DNA of 33,704 nucleotides from Bacteroidota bacterium (GTDB lineage: Bacteria; Bacteroidota; Bacteroidia; 2-12-FULL-35-15), in contig JAJTCJ010000021.1 of assembly GCA_021323165.1 (NCBI GenBank), forward strand, positions 1 to 33,704. Direction: 5' to 3'. Made by a program: the position numbers and the translations under genes. Of the stretch, positions 6,783 to 15,160 are shown in pieces (the first letter of the stretch is position 1; every line of letters starts with the position of its first letter). The notes under the pieces were generated by a model, which saw only the letters and a list, made by a program, of their open reading frames with translations, was not told where the DNA came from and ran no database searches.

Positions 6783-7642
6783 AAGGCAAAGGAACTGTTT
6801 GGGGCCAGATAATAAACGCAAAAAATTTATCTCCTGTTGGTGGCGGCCTATCTTCAACCGGCACCATTGGTATGGAGCTTCGTTATGGCGGTGGCGCAAA
6901 TTATAATATGGGAATTGTAATTGATATGGATGCCGAATCAACTGCACCATGCAGCTCTTATAATGTTGGAGTGGATGCATCGGTAAACAGAGGCGGAGCC
7001 GATAATATCGGTAATTATATTGAGGTGTCCCGTGGTGTTAATAATATTGGTATTTGGTCCAGGATAGGTCCTTTTGGCCCTCCTAGTCCTGTTTGTACCG
7101 GTGGCTATAATTATGCAGGTGTTTTTGAAGGAGATGTAATTGGTACGGGTACTTTTACAGGCAATACTTCACTGCCTTCTGATATTAAATTTAAAAAAAA
7201 TATTGAAACTATAAATAATGCAGATAGCTTATTAAATCTTATTAACGCGGTTTCTTTTGTTTATAAAAGAAATGAATTTCCTGATATGCATTTTGATAGT
7301 CTTTCTCATTACGGTTTTATTGCCCAGGAAGTAGAAGCGATAATGCCTGAACTGGTAAAAACCTCACAGCTACCCGCACTCCGTGATAGGGATAATAATA
7401 TCACTCGCGCTGCTCTCGAATTTAAAACAGTGAGTTATGAAGCATTTATTCCATTGCTTGTAAAAGGATACCAGCAGCAAAAGGAACTCATCGATTCTCT
7501 TACAACAGGAAATGACAGTGCACTTGCAGAACTTCAGGAAAGATTGGATTCTACAACAAATGCAAATGCTGCTACTATTGCCGCAATGCAGAATAACATA
7601 AACACATTATTGGATAGGATGGCAGCGGTAGAAAATTGTTAG
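6737..7642 (+). CDS. Tail-fibre-like protein copy B, middle fragment with S74 chaperone domain
   Basis: This frame is open from 6737, and its first ATG (6872) is internal. It encodes beta-rich shaft sequence (DNNVYAIEGKGTVWGQ, then GVDASVNRGGADNIGNYIEV), then an S74 intramolecular chaperone domain beginning SDIKFKKNIETI near 7178. The domain continues with YGFIAQEVEAIMPELV, FKTVSYEAFIPLLVKGY and a C-terminal coiled coil (QQQKELIDSL, then AELQERLDS). In phage tail spikes this domain trimerises the fibre and then cleaves itself off at the Ser of the SDxxxK motif. Here Ser and Lys are both present. The frame stops at VENC-stop, where a one-base slip would read on into the final fragment. Confidence 0.8.
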   Translation, partial: SYFSIFARDNNVYAIEGKGTVWGQIINAKNLSPVGGGLSSTGTIGMELRYGGGANYNMGIVIDMDAESTAPCSSYNVGVDASVNRGGADNIGNYIEVSRGVNNIGIWSRIGPFGPPSPVCTGGYNYAGVFEGDVIGTGTFTGNTSLPSDIKFKKNIETINNADSLLNLINAVSFVYKRNEFPDMHFDSLSHYGFIAQEVEAIMPELVKTSQLPALRDRDNNITRAALEFKTVSYEAFIPLLVKGYQQQKELIDSLTTGNDSALAELQERLDSTTNANAATIAAMQNNINTLLDRMAAVENC

Positions 7643-7658
7643 CAATTTACCGGCCGGC

Positions 7659-8021
7659 ATGGGTTGTTCCAGTTCTCATGCACCTGAGCAGAATAACGAG
7701 AATTCAGACGCATTTAATAATTCCTCTTCTATAAAGGATGTGGAGTTGAGCAACATGAACAATATTGTTTTGAATCAGAACGTACCAAACCCGTTCAAAG
7801 AGGAAACAACTATTTCATTCTTTATTCCTGAAGACTCCGGTTATGCACAGATCATATTTACGGATAATCTCGGAAGAATACTTAAAACTGTTGATGTTAA
7901 TGAAAAAGGGCAAGGTCAGCTGAATGTATTTGCTAATGATTTGTCAAACGGAATTTATAAATACAGCCTGATTGTAGATGGAAAAACGATTGATACTAAA
8001 AACATGGTGAGAAGTAAATAA
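7659..8021 (+). CDS. Tail-fibre-like protein copy B, C-terminal T9SS sorting fragment
   Basis: This frame is open from 7641 upstream of the internal ATG (reading SNLPAGMGCSSSHAPEQ). After a low-complexity Asn/Ser linker it shows LNQNVPNPFKEETTISFFIP, then AQIIFTDNLGRILKTVDV and LSNGIYKYSLIVDGKTID, ending KNMVRSK. This is a textbook T9SS type A C-terminal sorting domain. It has no signal peptide of its own, so it makes sense only as the end of the upstream protein. The MGCSSS start is not a lipoprotein signal. A bidirectional terminator follows. Confidence 0.8.
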   Translation: MGCSSSHAPEQNNENSDAFNNSSSIKDVELSNMNNIVLNQNVPNPFKEETTISFFIPEDSGYAQIIFTDNLGRILKTVDVNEKGQGQLNVFANDLSNGIYKYSLIVDGKTIDTKNMVRSK

Positions 8022-8049
8022 TTGAGAAATAAATTTTCCGATATAAAAC

Positions 8050-8084
8050 AAAAACGCCCTTGCATTTTCTGCAAGGGCGTTTTT
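8050..8084. terminator. Bidirectional intrinsic terminator
   Basis: A 15-bp perfect stem (arms 8050-8064 and 8070-8084, core ACGCCCTTGCA) with a TTTTC loop has A-runs and T-runs on its flanks. It lies between convergent genes: the surface-protein array ends on one side and secA on the other. Confidence 0.9.
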
Positions 8085-8113
8085 GTATGTTAAGCGGTTT
8101 AGTTTTAACTTTT

Positions 8114-11100
8114 TTATTGCCCGTGACAATTCTTGTATTTCTTACCGCTTCCGCAAGGACAGGCATCATTTCTTCCGATCTTTTGCTCTGTGCGCACAGT
8201 TGGTTGGATCTTCTGCTGAACAGGAGCTTCATTCTGGTTGTTCTGATTGCCTGTATTGTTATTTGATGAAGACACTTCAGTGCGGCTTGTCTGTATTTGT
8301 TCAACACGCTTAGGAGCTGCTGCTTTTGCCTGCTGCATTGTGTTTTCATTCTCGTTAGGAAGATTCGCACGCATTAAGAAAGAGATCATCTCCTTGTTAA
8401 CGTTGGTCATCATCTGCTTGAATAACTGGAAGGATTCAAACTTATAAACGATCAATGGATCTTTCTGCTCATACACTGCATTCTGTACGGATGTTTTTAA
8501 TTCATCCATTTCACGTAAATGCTCTTTCCATGCATCATCAATCATTGCAAGTGCAGTTCCTTTTTCTGCGCCAAGCACTACTTCACGACCTTGTGTTTCA
8601 TATGCACGTTTCAGGTTTATGATAACCTGCAGCGTTTTTATTCCGTCAGTTATTGGTGTAACGATGTTCTCGAATTTTTGTGACTGATTCTCATATACAT
8701 CTTTAATGATCGGGAATGCCTTCTTAGCAATGAACTCATTTTTCTGAGTATAGTTATCTTCAGCTTTCTGATATAACTTTTCAGTGATCTCCTGCGAATT
8801 CAGCTTCATGAATTCCTGTTCTGTTACAGGTGATTCCGTTGCAAGTACACGTAATACTTCAAGATTGAAATTCTCGAAATCTTTTACATCATGATAATCT
8901 CCTACAATTGCTTCACATGTATCATAGATAGAGTTTGCAATATCCACAGCTAAACGCTCTCCGAACAAAGCGTGGTGACGTTTCTTGTAAATAACCTCAC
9001 GCTGTGAGTTCATAACATCATCATATTCGATCAAACGCTTACGTGTACCGAAGTGATTCTCTTCCACTTTTTTCTGTGCACGCTCAATAGATTTTGTGAT
9101 CATTGAATGCTGGATAACTTCTCCTTCTTCAATTCCCATTCTGTCCATCATCTTAGCGATACGCTCCGAACCGAATAAACGCATTAAGTCATCTTCCAAT
9201 GAAGCAAAGAACTGAGAAGATCCCGGATCTCCCTGACGTCCTGCACGACCGCGAAGCTGTCTGTCAACACGTCTGCTTTCGTGACGTTCAGTACCAATGA
9301 TCGCTAAACCGCCTGCTTCTTTAACTCCAGGCCCGAGCTTAATATCGGTACCACGACCAGCCATGTTGGTTGCAATCGTTACAGTTCCGGCCATACCGGC
9401 TTCCTGAACGATTTCTGCTTCACGCTGATGTAATTTCGCATTAAGTACATTATGTTTTATGCCGCGTAATTTTAGCATACGGCTTAATAATTCAGAGATC
9501 TCAACTGAGGTAGTACCAACTAAAACAGGTCTGCCGGCTTTAACAAGTTTTTCTACTTCTTCAATTACAGCATTGTATTTTTCACGCTTTGTTTTGTAAA
9601 CAAGATCTTCTTCATCCTTACGTGAAATAGGCCTGTTTGTAGGAATTACAACAACGTCAAGTTTATAGATATCCCAGAATTCACCTGCTTCTGTTTCAGC
9701 AGTACCGGTCATACCCGCAAGCTTCTTATACATACGGAAATAATTCTGAAGAGTAACAGTTGCGTACGTTTGTGTTGCCGCTTCTACTTTTACATTTTCT
9801 TTTGCTTCGATAGCCTGGTGTAATCCGTCAGAATATCTTCTGCCTTCCATGATACGGCCTGTCTGCTCATCAACGATCTTCACTTTTCCATCCATGATCA
9901 CATACTCAACATCTTTTTCAAAAAGAGTGTATGCTTTCAATAACTGGTTGATAGTATGTACGCGTTCAGATTTAATAGAGTAATCACGGATCAACTCTTC
10001 TTTTTTAGCAGCTTTTTCTTCAGCACTTACAGATGATTTCTCAAGGTTAGCGATCTCAGTACCGATATCAGGCAATACGAAGAATTTTGCATCTTCAGAA
10101 GATGTTGAAATAAGATCGAGTCCTTTTTCAGTAAGTTCAATAGAGTTATGTTTCTCATCGATCACAAAGAAAAGCTGTGCATCCACTTTATGCATTTCGC
10201 GCGACTGATCCTGGATATAATGATTCTCTGTTTTCTGCAATAAAGCACGCATTCCGGGTTCACTTAAAAACTTAATAAGTGATTTCGCTTTTGGCAATCC
10301 GCGGTAAGCACGTAATAAAGCCATTCCGCCTTCGCCTTCTTTTTCTCCTGTGTTTCCTTCAGCGATCAAACGCTTTGCTTCAGTAAGGGCAGTGTTAACG
10401 TATGCTTTTTGAGCTGTTACAATTCTTTCGATACGTGGTTTCAGATGTGCGAATTCCTGGTCATCACCTTTTGGTGTAGGACCGGAAATAATTAACGGAG
10501 TACGTGCATCATCGATCAATACACTGTCGACCTCATCCACGATCGCATAGTTGTGCGGGCGTTGTACAAGATCTTCCGGGGCACGGGCCATGTTATCACG
10601 TAAATAATCGAAACCGAATTCGTTATTCGTTCCGTAAGTAATGTCAGCATTATATGCTTGTCTGCGATCCTCAGAATTCGGATCATGAAGATCGATGCAA
10701 TCAACGGTTAATCCGTGAAATTCAAATAAAGGTCCGTTCCACTGGGAGTCACGCTTTGCAAGATAGTTGTTAACCGTTACAACGTGAACACCGCGACCGG
10801 TAAGAGCGTTAAGATAAACCGGAAGAGTTCCAACAAGAGTTTTTCCTTCACCTGTTGCCATCTCAGCAATTTTACCCTGGTGAAGTACGATACCACCGAT
10901 CAACTGCACATCATAATGAACCATGTCCCAGGTAACATTGATTCCCGCTGCATCCCAAGTGTTGTACCATATCGCTTTGTCGCCTTTGATCTCAACCGAT
11001 TTGCGGGTAGAAGCAATGTCTTTATCCATCTGAGTCGCGGTCACTTCAATCGCTTTCAGTTCTTTTAATCGTCTTGCAGTTTCTTTAACAACAGAGAATG

Positions 11101-11443
11101 CTTCAGGAAGAATTTCATCAAGGATCTCCTGATTCTTCTTCACGATAGTTTTTTCCAGCTCATCGATCTGTCCGTAGAGCTTTTCTTTTTCATCAACTTC
11201 AACTGTAAGGTCAGTATCGATCTTTGTTCTGATACTATCTATTTCCGCCTGCTCTTTTGAGACAAAGTCTGCAATGCGTTTTTTTAATTCTGTCGTTTTT
11301 CCTCTTAGCTGATCATTGCTTAATGAAGCATATTTAGGAAATTCAGCAAGGATCTTATCTAGAATAGGTTGTATCTCTTTTAAATCCCGGTCTGATTTTG
11401 TTCCAAATAATTTGGAAACACTTTTAGTAAAAAAATCTAACAT
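8114..11443 (-). CDS. secA: Preprotein translocase ATPase SecA
   Basis: SecA is the motor ATPase that drives unfolded preproteins through SecYEG. At 1109 residues it has the usual Bacteroidota length. Visible landmarks: Walker A MATGEGKT at residues 195-202, [13 protein letters not shown] (Walker B) at 303-315, the [15 protein letters not shown] helicase motif, the [15 protein letters not shown] motif, and a long helical scaffold. The C-terminal linker is Asn/Gln-rich and ends in a zinc-binding SEC-C motif ([14 protein letters not shown]), which in other bacteria contacts SecB or ribosomes. The ATG is at 11443. It is a single gene on the minus strand, separated from pabB by a 256-bp gap and closed by a strong terminator. 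Confidence 0.98.
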   Translation of the reverse strand: MLDFFTKSVSKLFGTKSDRDLKEIQPILDKILAEFPKYASLSNDQLRGKTTELKKRIADFVSKEQAEIDSIRTKIDTDLTVEVDEKEKLYGQIDELEKTIVKKNQEILDEILPEAFSVVKETARRLKELKAIEVTATQMDKDIASTRKSVEIKGDKAIWYNTWDAAGINVTWDMVHYDVQLIGGIVLHQGKIAEMATGEGKTLVGTLPVYLNALTGRGVHVVTVNNYLAKRDSQWNGPLFEFHGLTVDCIDLHDPNSEDRRQAYNADITYGTNNEFGFDYLRDNMARAPEDLVQRPHNYAIVDEVDSVLIDDARTPLIISGPTPKGDDQEFAHLKPRIERIVTAQKAYVNTALTEAKRLIAEGNTGEKEGEGGMALLRAYRGLPKAKSLIKFLSEPGMRALLQKTENHYIQDQSREMHKVDAQLFFVIDEKHNSIELTEKGLDLISTSSEDAKFFVLPDIGTEIANLEKSSVSAEEKAAKKEELIRDYSIKSERVHTINQLLKAYTLFEKDVEYVIMDGKVKIVDEQTGRIMEGRRYSDGLHQAIEAKENVKVEAATQTYATVTLQNYFRMYKKLAGMTGTAETEAGEFWDIYKLDVVVIPTNRPISRKDEEDLVYKTKREKYNAVIEEVEKLVKAGRPVLVGTTSVEISELLSRMLKLRGIKHNVLNAKLHQREAEIVQEAGMAGTVTIATNMAGRGTDIKLGPGVKEAGGLAIIGTERHESRRVDRQLRGRAGRQGDPGSSQFFASLEDDLMRLFGSERIAKMMDRMGIEEGEVIQHSMITKSIERAQKKVEENHFGTRKRLIEYDDVMNSQREVIYKKRHHALFGERLAVDIANSIYDTCEAIVGDYHDVKDFENFNLEVLRVLATESPVTEQEFMKLNSQEITEKLYQKAEDNYTQKNEFIAKKAFPIIKDVYENQSQKFENIVTPITDGIKTLQVIINLKRAYETQGREVVLGAEKGTALAMIDDAWKEHLREMDELKTSVQNAVYEQKDPLIVYKFESFQLFKQMMTNVNKEMISFLMRANLPNENENTMQQAKAAAPKRVEQIQTSRTEVSSSNNNTGNQNNQNEAPVQQKIQPTVRTEQKIGRNDACPCGSGKKYKNCHGQ

Positions 11444-11554
11444 TATGAATCTTTGTTTTTATTAAAAGTAAGGCTGTTTAAAAATTTTAAAAGCTTTTAC
11501 TTCTTATTCTGCTTTGGCAGAAATGTGATTAAATATGAATTAAAATTTGGACAG

Positions 11555-11588
11555 CAAAAATAGTGTTTTTTAGCGGAGTTAAGGCAAA
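11555..11588 (-). promoter_or_regulatory. Candidate secA promoter
   Basis: On the minus strand, TTTG (11588-11585), a 22-bp spacer and TATTTTTG (11562-11555, an exact TAnnTTTG match) lie about 110 bp before the secA start. The spacer is on the long side. A second TATTTTTG overlaps the upstream box (11592-11585). The rest of the 11444-11699 gap is AT-rich with nothing else recognisable. Confidence 0.3.
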
Positions 11589-11699
11589 AATATTCAGCTA
11601 TTTGGGTCTGATTTAGTCAATAATTGTTCCTTTGATGGGATTGTGACAAATTAACAGATTGTCCTCGAAAAGGCTCATGAATAGAGGAGAGAAAAAAAC

Positions 11700-13037
11700 T
11701 TACTTAAGTACTTCAAACATTGCTTTGGCTTTCAGGAGGCATTCTTCGTATTCTGTTTCCGCTTCAGCCTTCGAAGTTATGGCGCTCCCGGTCATGAATG
11801 ACAAATACTTATTATTAGAATTATAAAGTATACTTCGTATAATTACGTTAAAGTCGAAGTCGCCACTCGGATCAATATATCCTAATGCACCGGAATAAGC
11901 ACCCCTCATTGTGCTTTCCGTTTCTTCAATGATCTTCATTGCGCTTACTTTGGGTGCACCAGTCATGGATCCCATCGGAAATGTCGCATTGAGAATATCT
12001 GAGAAAGATATATTTTCTTTCAACTCACAACTGATTGTCGAGATCATTTGATGAACCTGGGCAAAGGAGTAAATTCCAAATAGTTCATCAACATTAACAG
12101 TTCCTCTTTTGGCAATTTTTGAGAGATCATTTCTTACAAGATCAACGATCATTACATTTTCATTCTGCTCTTTTTTATCGTTGCCGAGTTGCTGCTTCAA
12201 TTCTTCATCTTTTAATTTATCCTCAGCTCTTTTAATTGTTCCCTTCATTGGCTGAGAGATAATTTTATTCCCTTTCTTTTTCAGAAAACGTTCAGGACTT
12301 GCGGATAAAATATAATGTTCATTTAGTTTGCAGAATGCAGAAAATGGTGCCAGGGATGTCTTATCCAGCTTGTTGAAAACAGCAGGCGGATCGATCTCTG
12401 CATTTTCGGAATAAAATTCCTGACAGAGATTTATTTCATAGATGTCACCTCTTTCAATGTGTTGTTTTATTTTATTAAATGTGTTTATATATTCTTCTTT
12501 ACTGATGCGATTATGTATTTCGATTTTATCTGTTGTGCTCAGTTGAGCCGAATCGGAAAATGTCAAATCATAAATGTTTTGAGCTTGGTCTGCTGATATA
12601 TTGTTATCATCGAATTGAAGATGTATTGTTTCATTTTTTATCAGAATGACAACTTTGGGCGAAAAAAAATGAAGCAATGGAAATCTATGTCCATCATGGT
12701 TTTGAGAAGAAAGATCTTCAATAGAATTTTTCAGATCATAACTTAAAAAACCGAAAAGCCATCCTTTATTTTTCGTATAAAATTCTTGTAGTTCAGAAAA
12801 AACAGACTCATAGGATTTTATCACGATCTCCTGTGAAGCACCAATAGCGAGCAAAGCATCAAATTCACTTACCTGATCTGAATTATAATTTTTATTCGAA
12901 TTGTAATAGCAGACGTGATCAAATCGTTCGTTTAACCCATGAATATTGGGTTGCGGAGTCTTGCTTGTTTTTTTATACAGAATAGTTTGAAGCACATGCA
13001 AAGATATATTTCTAATCGACTCAGGTTCAGATCTCAT
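11700..13037 (-). CDS. pabB: Aminodeoxychorismate synthase component I (PabB-type chorismate-binding enzyme)
   Basis: PabB converts chorismate plus ammonia to 4-amino-4-deoxychorismate on the way to folate. The C-terminal chorismate-binding domain is clear: HIERGDIYEINLCQEF (about residue 195), SASPERFLKKKGNKIISQPM, then KGT with the lysine that in PabB forms a covalent intermediate, NVMIVDLVRNDLSKIA, and FPMGSMTGAPKVSAMKIIEE. The RGDxYEINL and MKGT forms favour PabB over anthranilate synthase TrpE, as does the absence of trp neighbours. pabA and pabC are not adjacent in this window. I prefer the ATG at 13037 (MRSEPESIRN, 445 residues); a GTG at 13052 would add five residues. It diverges from the mraZ cluster. 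Confidence 0.9.
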   Translation of the reverse strand: MRSEPESIRNISLHVLQTILYKKTSKTPQPNIHGLNERFDHVCYYNSNKNYNSDQVSEFDALLAIGASQEIVIKSYESVFSELQEFYTKNKGWLFGFLSYDLKNSIEDLSSQNHDGHRFPLLHFFSPKVVILIKNETIHLQFDDNNISADQAQNIYDLTFSDSAQLSTTDKIEIHNRISKEEYINTFNKIKQHIERGDIYEINLCQEFYSENAEIDPPAVFNKLDKTSLAPFSAFCKLNEHYILSASPERFLKKKGNKIISQPMKGTIKRAEDKLKDEELKQQLGNDKKEQNENVMIVDLVRNDLSKIAKRGTVNVDELFGIYSFAQVHQMISTISCELKENISFSDILNATFPMGSMTGAPKVSAMKIIEETESTMRGAYSGALGYIDPSGDFDFNVIIRSILYNSNNKYLSFMTGSAITSKAEAETEYEECLLKAKAMFEVLK

Positions 13038-13195
13038 TTTGTGTAAAAACACCTACTTATGAGATTGAGTTTTCTTCCCACCACCAAAATTTGCCGGTGA
13101 AAATTTTCTCGATCTCTTTATCTAAAATGCATTCCAAGGATTTAAGAAATTTTAAAAACGTTCAAAACCGTTGTTTAAAACCTAAAGTTTTCAAC

Positions 13196-13226
13196 AAAGT
13201 GGTAAAATGTGGTAAAAAGTGGTAAA
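13196..13226 (+). promoter_or_regulatory. MraZ-binding boxes (three direct repeats, 10-bp period)
   Basis: Three direct repeats with a TGTGG/AGTGG core start at 13196, 13206 and 13216: AAAGTGG, AATGTGG and AAAGTGG, each followed by TAA. This matches the known MraZ box pattern of AAAGTGG-like units separated by 3 nt (10-bp period). It sits 40-70 bp before the mraZ ATG, as expected for autoregulation of the dcw cluster. A weak -7-like TATTTTTA follows at 13235-13242. Confidence 0.85.
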
Positions 13227-13264
13227 TATTTCTTTATTTTTACACCAGAAAGCCGAAAATCAAT

Positions 13265-13744
13265 ATGAACAGCTTGTTTGGAGTATATGAATGCAGTGCA
13301 GACGCTAAAGGGCGCGTCATGCTTCCTGTTGCGTTCAAGAAGCAGCTGACAACCGTATTGGATGGTGGTTTTGTGATGAAGCGTTCGATCTTCAGTAAAT
13401 CTTTGGAGTTATATCCGATGGCAACGTGGAACGACATGGTGAAGGAGGTAAACAAGTTGAATAAGTTCATTAAGAAGAATGTGGAATTCATCAGGATGTT
13501 CAACTACGGTGTTGTGCCTGTTGAATTGGATAGTACAGGTCGTTTATTGATACCAAAAGATTTAAGTGGCTTTGCCGGAATCTCAAAAAATGTGGTAATG
13601 GCTGCAGCGGGAGATAGAATTGAGATCTGGGATAAAAAAGCTTACGAGAAGTTTATCAATGACAGTACTTCTGACTTTGAAAAACTTGCGGAGGATGTGA
13701 TGGGCGGAATTACACCTACACCAAAAGATCCTGATACTAAATAG
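13265..13744 (+). CDS. mraZ: Transcriptional regulator MraZ
   Basis: MraZ is a DNA-binding protein that forms rings and controls the division and cell-wall cluster, including its own gene. The 159-residue protein has two tandem SpoVT/AbrB-type domains. Each is marked by the signature D-x-x-G-R: DAKGR at residues 13-17 and DSTGR at 89-93, with PVAFKKQL and LIPKDLSGFAGI after them. It is slightly longer than typical MraZ, with a C-terminal tail (ITPTPKDPDTK). It is the first gene of the cluster, with three MraZ boxes upstream. rsmH begins on the base after its stop. Confidence 0.97.
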   Translation: MNSLFGVYECSADAKGRVMLPVAFKKQLTTVLDGGFVMKRSIFSKSLELYPMATWNDMVKEVNKLNKFIKKNVEFIRMFNYGVVPVELDSTGRLLIPKDLSGFAGISKNVVMAAAGDRIEIWDKKAYEKFINDSTSDFEKLAEDVMGGITPTPKDPDTK

Positions 13745-14641
13745 ATGGAATATCATAATCCTGTTCTTTTAAAAGAGTGTATTGAGGGTCTGAAGATCAA
13801 TCCGGAAGGGACGTATGTTGATGTGACCTTCGGAGGAGGTGGTCATTCAAGAGAGATCTTAAAATATTTAACAACAGGAAAGTTGTATGCATTCGATCAG
13901 GATGATGATGCTCAGAAAAATAAGATCGTTGATCCTCGCTTTGTATTGATCAAACAGAATTTCAGATATCTGAAAAACTTTTTGAAGATGTACAATGCAT
14001 TGCCTATCGATGGTTTGCTAGCGGATTTGGGTGTTTCTTCTCATCAGTTTGATGAAGCTGAGAGGGGTTTTTCTACAAGATTTGAAGCAGCGCTTGATAT
14101 GAGAATGGATCAGAATGCAAAGCTGACTGCTGCAGAAGTGATCGCAACTTATAGTGAAGAAGATCTGAAAAGAATTTTTAAAACATATGGTGAAGTTGAT
14201 AATGCCGGGTATCTCGCTTCGATAATTTTTCATACGAGAAAAGAAAAAGCAATCACAACTGTGAATGATCTGAAGAGTGCAATTATAAAATGTGTGAAAC
14301 GTGGAAGAGAGAATCAGTATTACGCTCAGGTTTTTCAGGCATTGCGAATTGAAGTGAATAAAGAGCTGGAGGTGCTGGAAGAGTTGTTGATGCAGAGTCT
14401 TGATGTTTTAAAACCGGGAGGAAGATTGGTTGTGATATCATATCACTCGTTAGAAGACAGGTTAGTTAAGAATTTTACAAGAACGGGAAAATTTGCAGGA
14501 GAAGTGGAGAAGGATTTTTTTGGAAATCAATTAACTCCATTTGTTCAGATCACAAGAAAGCCGATTGTTCCGAGCGATAAAGAGAATGAAGAGAATAGTA
14601 GAGCGAGAAGTGCGAAATTGAGGATTGCAGAAAAGAAATAA
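13745..14641 (+). CDS. rsmH: 16S rRNA (cytosine1402-N4)-methyltransferase RsmH
   Basis: RsmH (MraW) methylates N4 of C1402 in 16S rRNA using S-adenosylmethionine. Its 298 residues begin YHNPVLLKECIEGL, followed by the SAM-binding loop YVDVTFGGGGHSREIL (about residues 23-38). ADLGVSSHQFDEAERGFS and ALDMRMDQ come next, then FQALRIEVNKEL and the late motif VVISYHSLEDRLVKNF. All are diagnostic. The ATG at 13745 directly abuts the mraZ stop, so the two are almost certainly co-translated or tightly coupled. The length is normal. Confidence 0.98.
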   Translation: MEYHNPVLLKECIEGLKINPEGTYVDVTFGGGGHSREILKYLTTGKLYAFDQDDDAQKNKIVDPRFVLIKQNFRYLKNFLKMYNALPIDGLLADLGVSSHQFDEAERGFSTRFEAALDMRMDQNAKLTAAEVIATYSEEDLKRIFKTYGEVDNAGYLASIIFHTRKEKAITTVNDLKSAIIKCVKRGRENQYYAQVFQALRIEVNKELEVLEELLMQSLDVLKPGGRLVVISYHSLEDRLVKNFTRTGKFAGEVEKDFFGNQLTPFVQITRKPIVPSDKENEENSRARSAKLRIAEKK

Positions 14642-14702
14642 TAAAAATTTCAGATTTCAAGTTTCAGGTTCTGTGTTTTATAAAAAAATGTTTTTGAGAA
14701 AG

Positions 14703-14734
14703 ATTGCCAACTGCCTACGAATAATTGCCAACTG
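14703..14734. repeat. Direct repeat of ATTGCCAACTG before the ftsL-like gene
   Basis: Two perfect copies of ATTGCCAACTG lie at 14703-14713 and 14724-14734, ending 5 bp before the likely start codon. A second low-complexity tract of TTTCAG-like units lies just upstream, from about 14648. The 98-bp gap between rsmH and ftsL appears to consist largely of such short repeats. Confidence 0.6.
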
Positions 14735-14739
14735 TTATA

Positions 14740-15156
14740 ATGGGAAATAAGTTCAAAGAACATACAAAGCCTGAAGAGCCGAAAGCACCTCAAAAGCCTG
14801 CAAAGGAAAATAAGATGGTGAAGTCGGTAGCAAGTGTTGTAAGCGGGAATTTTCTTTCTAAGGATACAACAATTAAAAATCTGCCTTTTGTTTTCTTTTT
14901 GTCTTTCCTTGCTATATGCTACATCGCTAATGGTTATTACGCAGATGATCAGGTTAGAAAAGTAAACAAGCTGAGTAATGATATCAAAGAATTAAGAACA
15001 CAATATATAGTAGTGAAAGATTCATTGGTTATAAAAAGTAAACAGACAGAAGTTGCAAAAGCATTGGCATTGCAGCAAACAGGTATTAAGGAAAGCGTTG
15101 TTCCTCCTAAAAAAATTGTAGTAAAAACAATTAGCACCACCCCTCAAAAAGATTAA
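14740..15156 (+). CDS. FtsL-like cell-division protein
   Basis: This small bitopic membrane protein sits where ftsL lies in dcw clusters. From the ATG at 14740 (MGNKFKEHTK) it has 138 residues: a charged, proline-rich cytoplasmic tail, a single membrane span at about 48-64 (LPFVFFLSFLAICYIANGYY), and a short periplasmic coiled coil with leucine heptads (VRKVNKLSNDIKELRTQYIV). That is the FtsL architecture; the sequence itself is poorly conserved in the family. In other bacteria FtsL forms a complex with FtsB and FtsQ and activates FtsW/PBP. A TTG at 14725 could add five residues, but it lies inside the repeat. The ftsI-type gene follows 4 bp after the stop. Confidence 0.8.
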   Translation: MGNKFKEHTKPEEPKAPQKPAKENKMVKSVASVVSGNFLSKDTTIKNLPFVFFLSFLAICYIANGYYADDQVRKVNKLSNDIKELRTQYIVVKDSLVIKSKQTEVAKALALQQTGIKESVVPPKKIVVKTISTTPQKD

Positions 15157-15160
15157 GTAA

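Larger units (their letters stand above)
5847..8021 (+). pseudogene. Full-length tail-fibre-like gene interrupted by two frameshifts
   Basis: The reading frames at 5847-6782, about 6737-7642 and about 7641-8021 together encode one typical Bacteroidota tail-fibre-domain protein of about 724 residues: signal peptide, repeats, S74 chaperone domain, T9SS tail. One apparent base loss lies between 6737 and 6757 and one apparent base gain between 7636 and 7643. The second restores the original frame. It could be a real pseudogene, a phase-variable gene, or two sequencing errors. Confidence 0.8.

Noticed and set aside
6872..6874. ATG as the start of an independent S74-domain protein
   Set aside because: The frame is open and family-like upstream to about 6737 (DNNVYAIEGKGTVWGQ), there is no signal peptide at this ATG, and the sequence continues the shaft of the upstream gene.
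7659..7700. MGCSSS start of a lipoprotein
   Set aside because: There is no hydrophobic signal segment before the Cys, and the frame continues upstream (SNLPAG); it is the end of the tail-fibre-like protein.
13038..13052. GTG at 13052 as pabB start
   Set aside because: It adds only five residues; the ATG at 13037 is a better codon and gives a normal PabB N-terminus.
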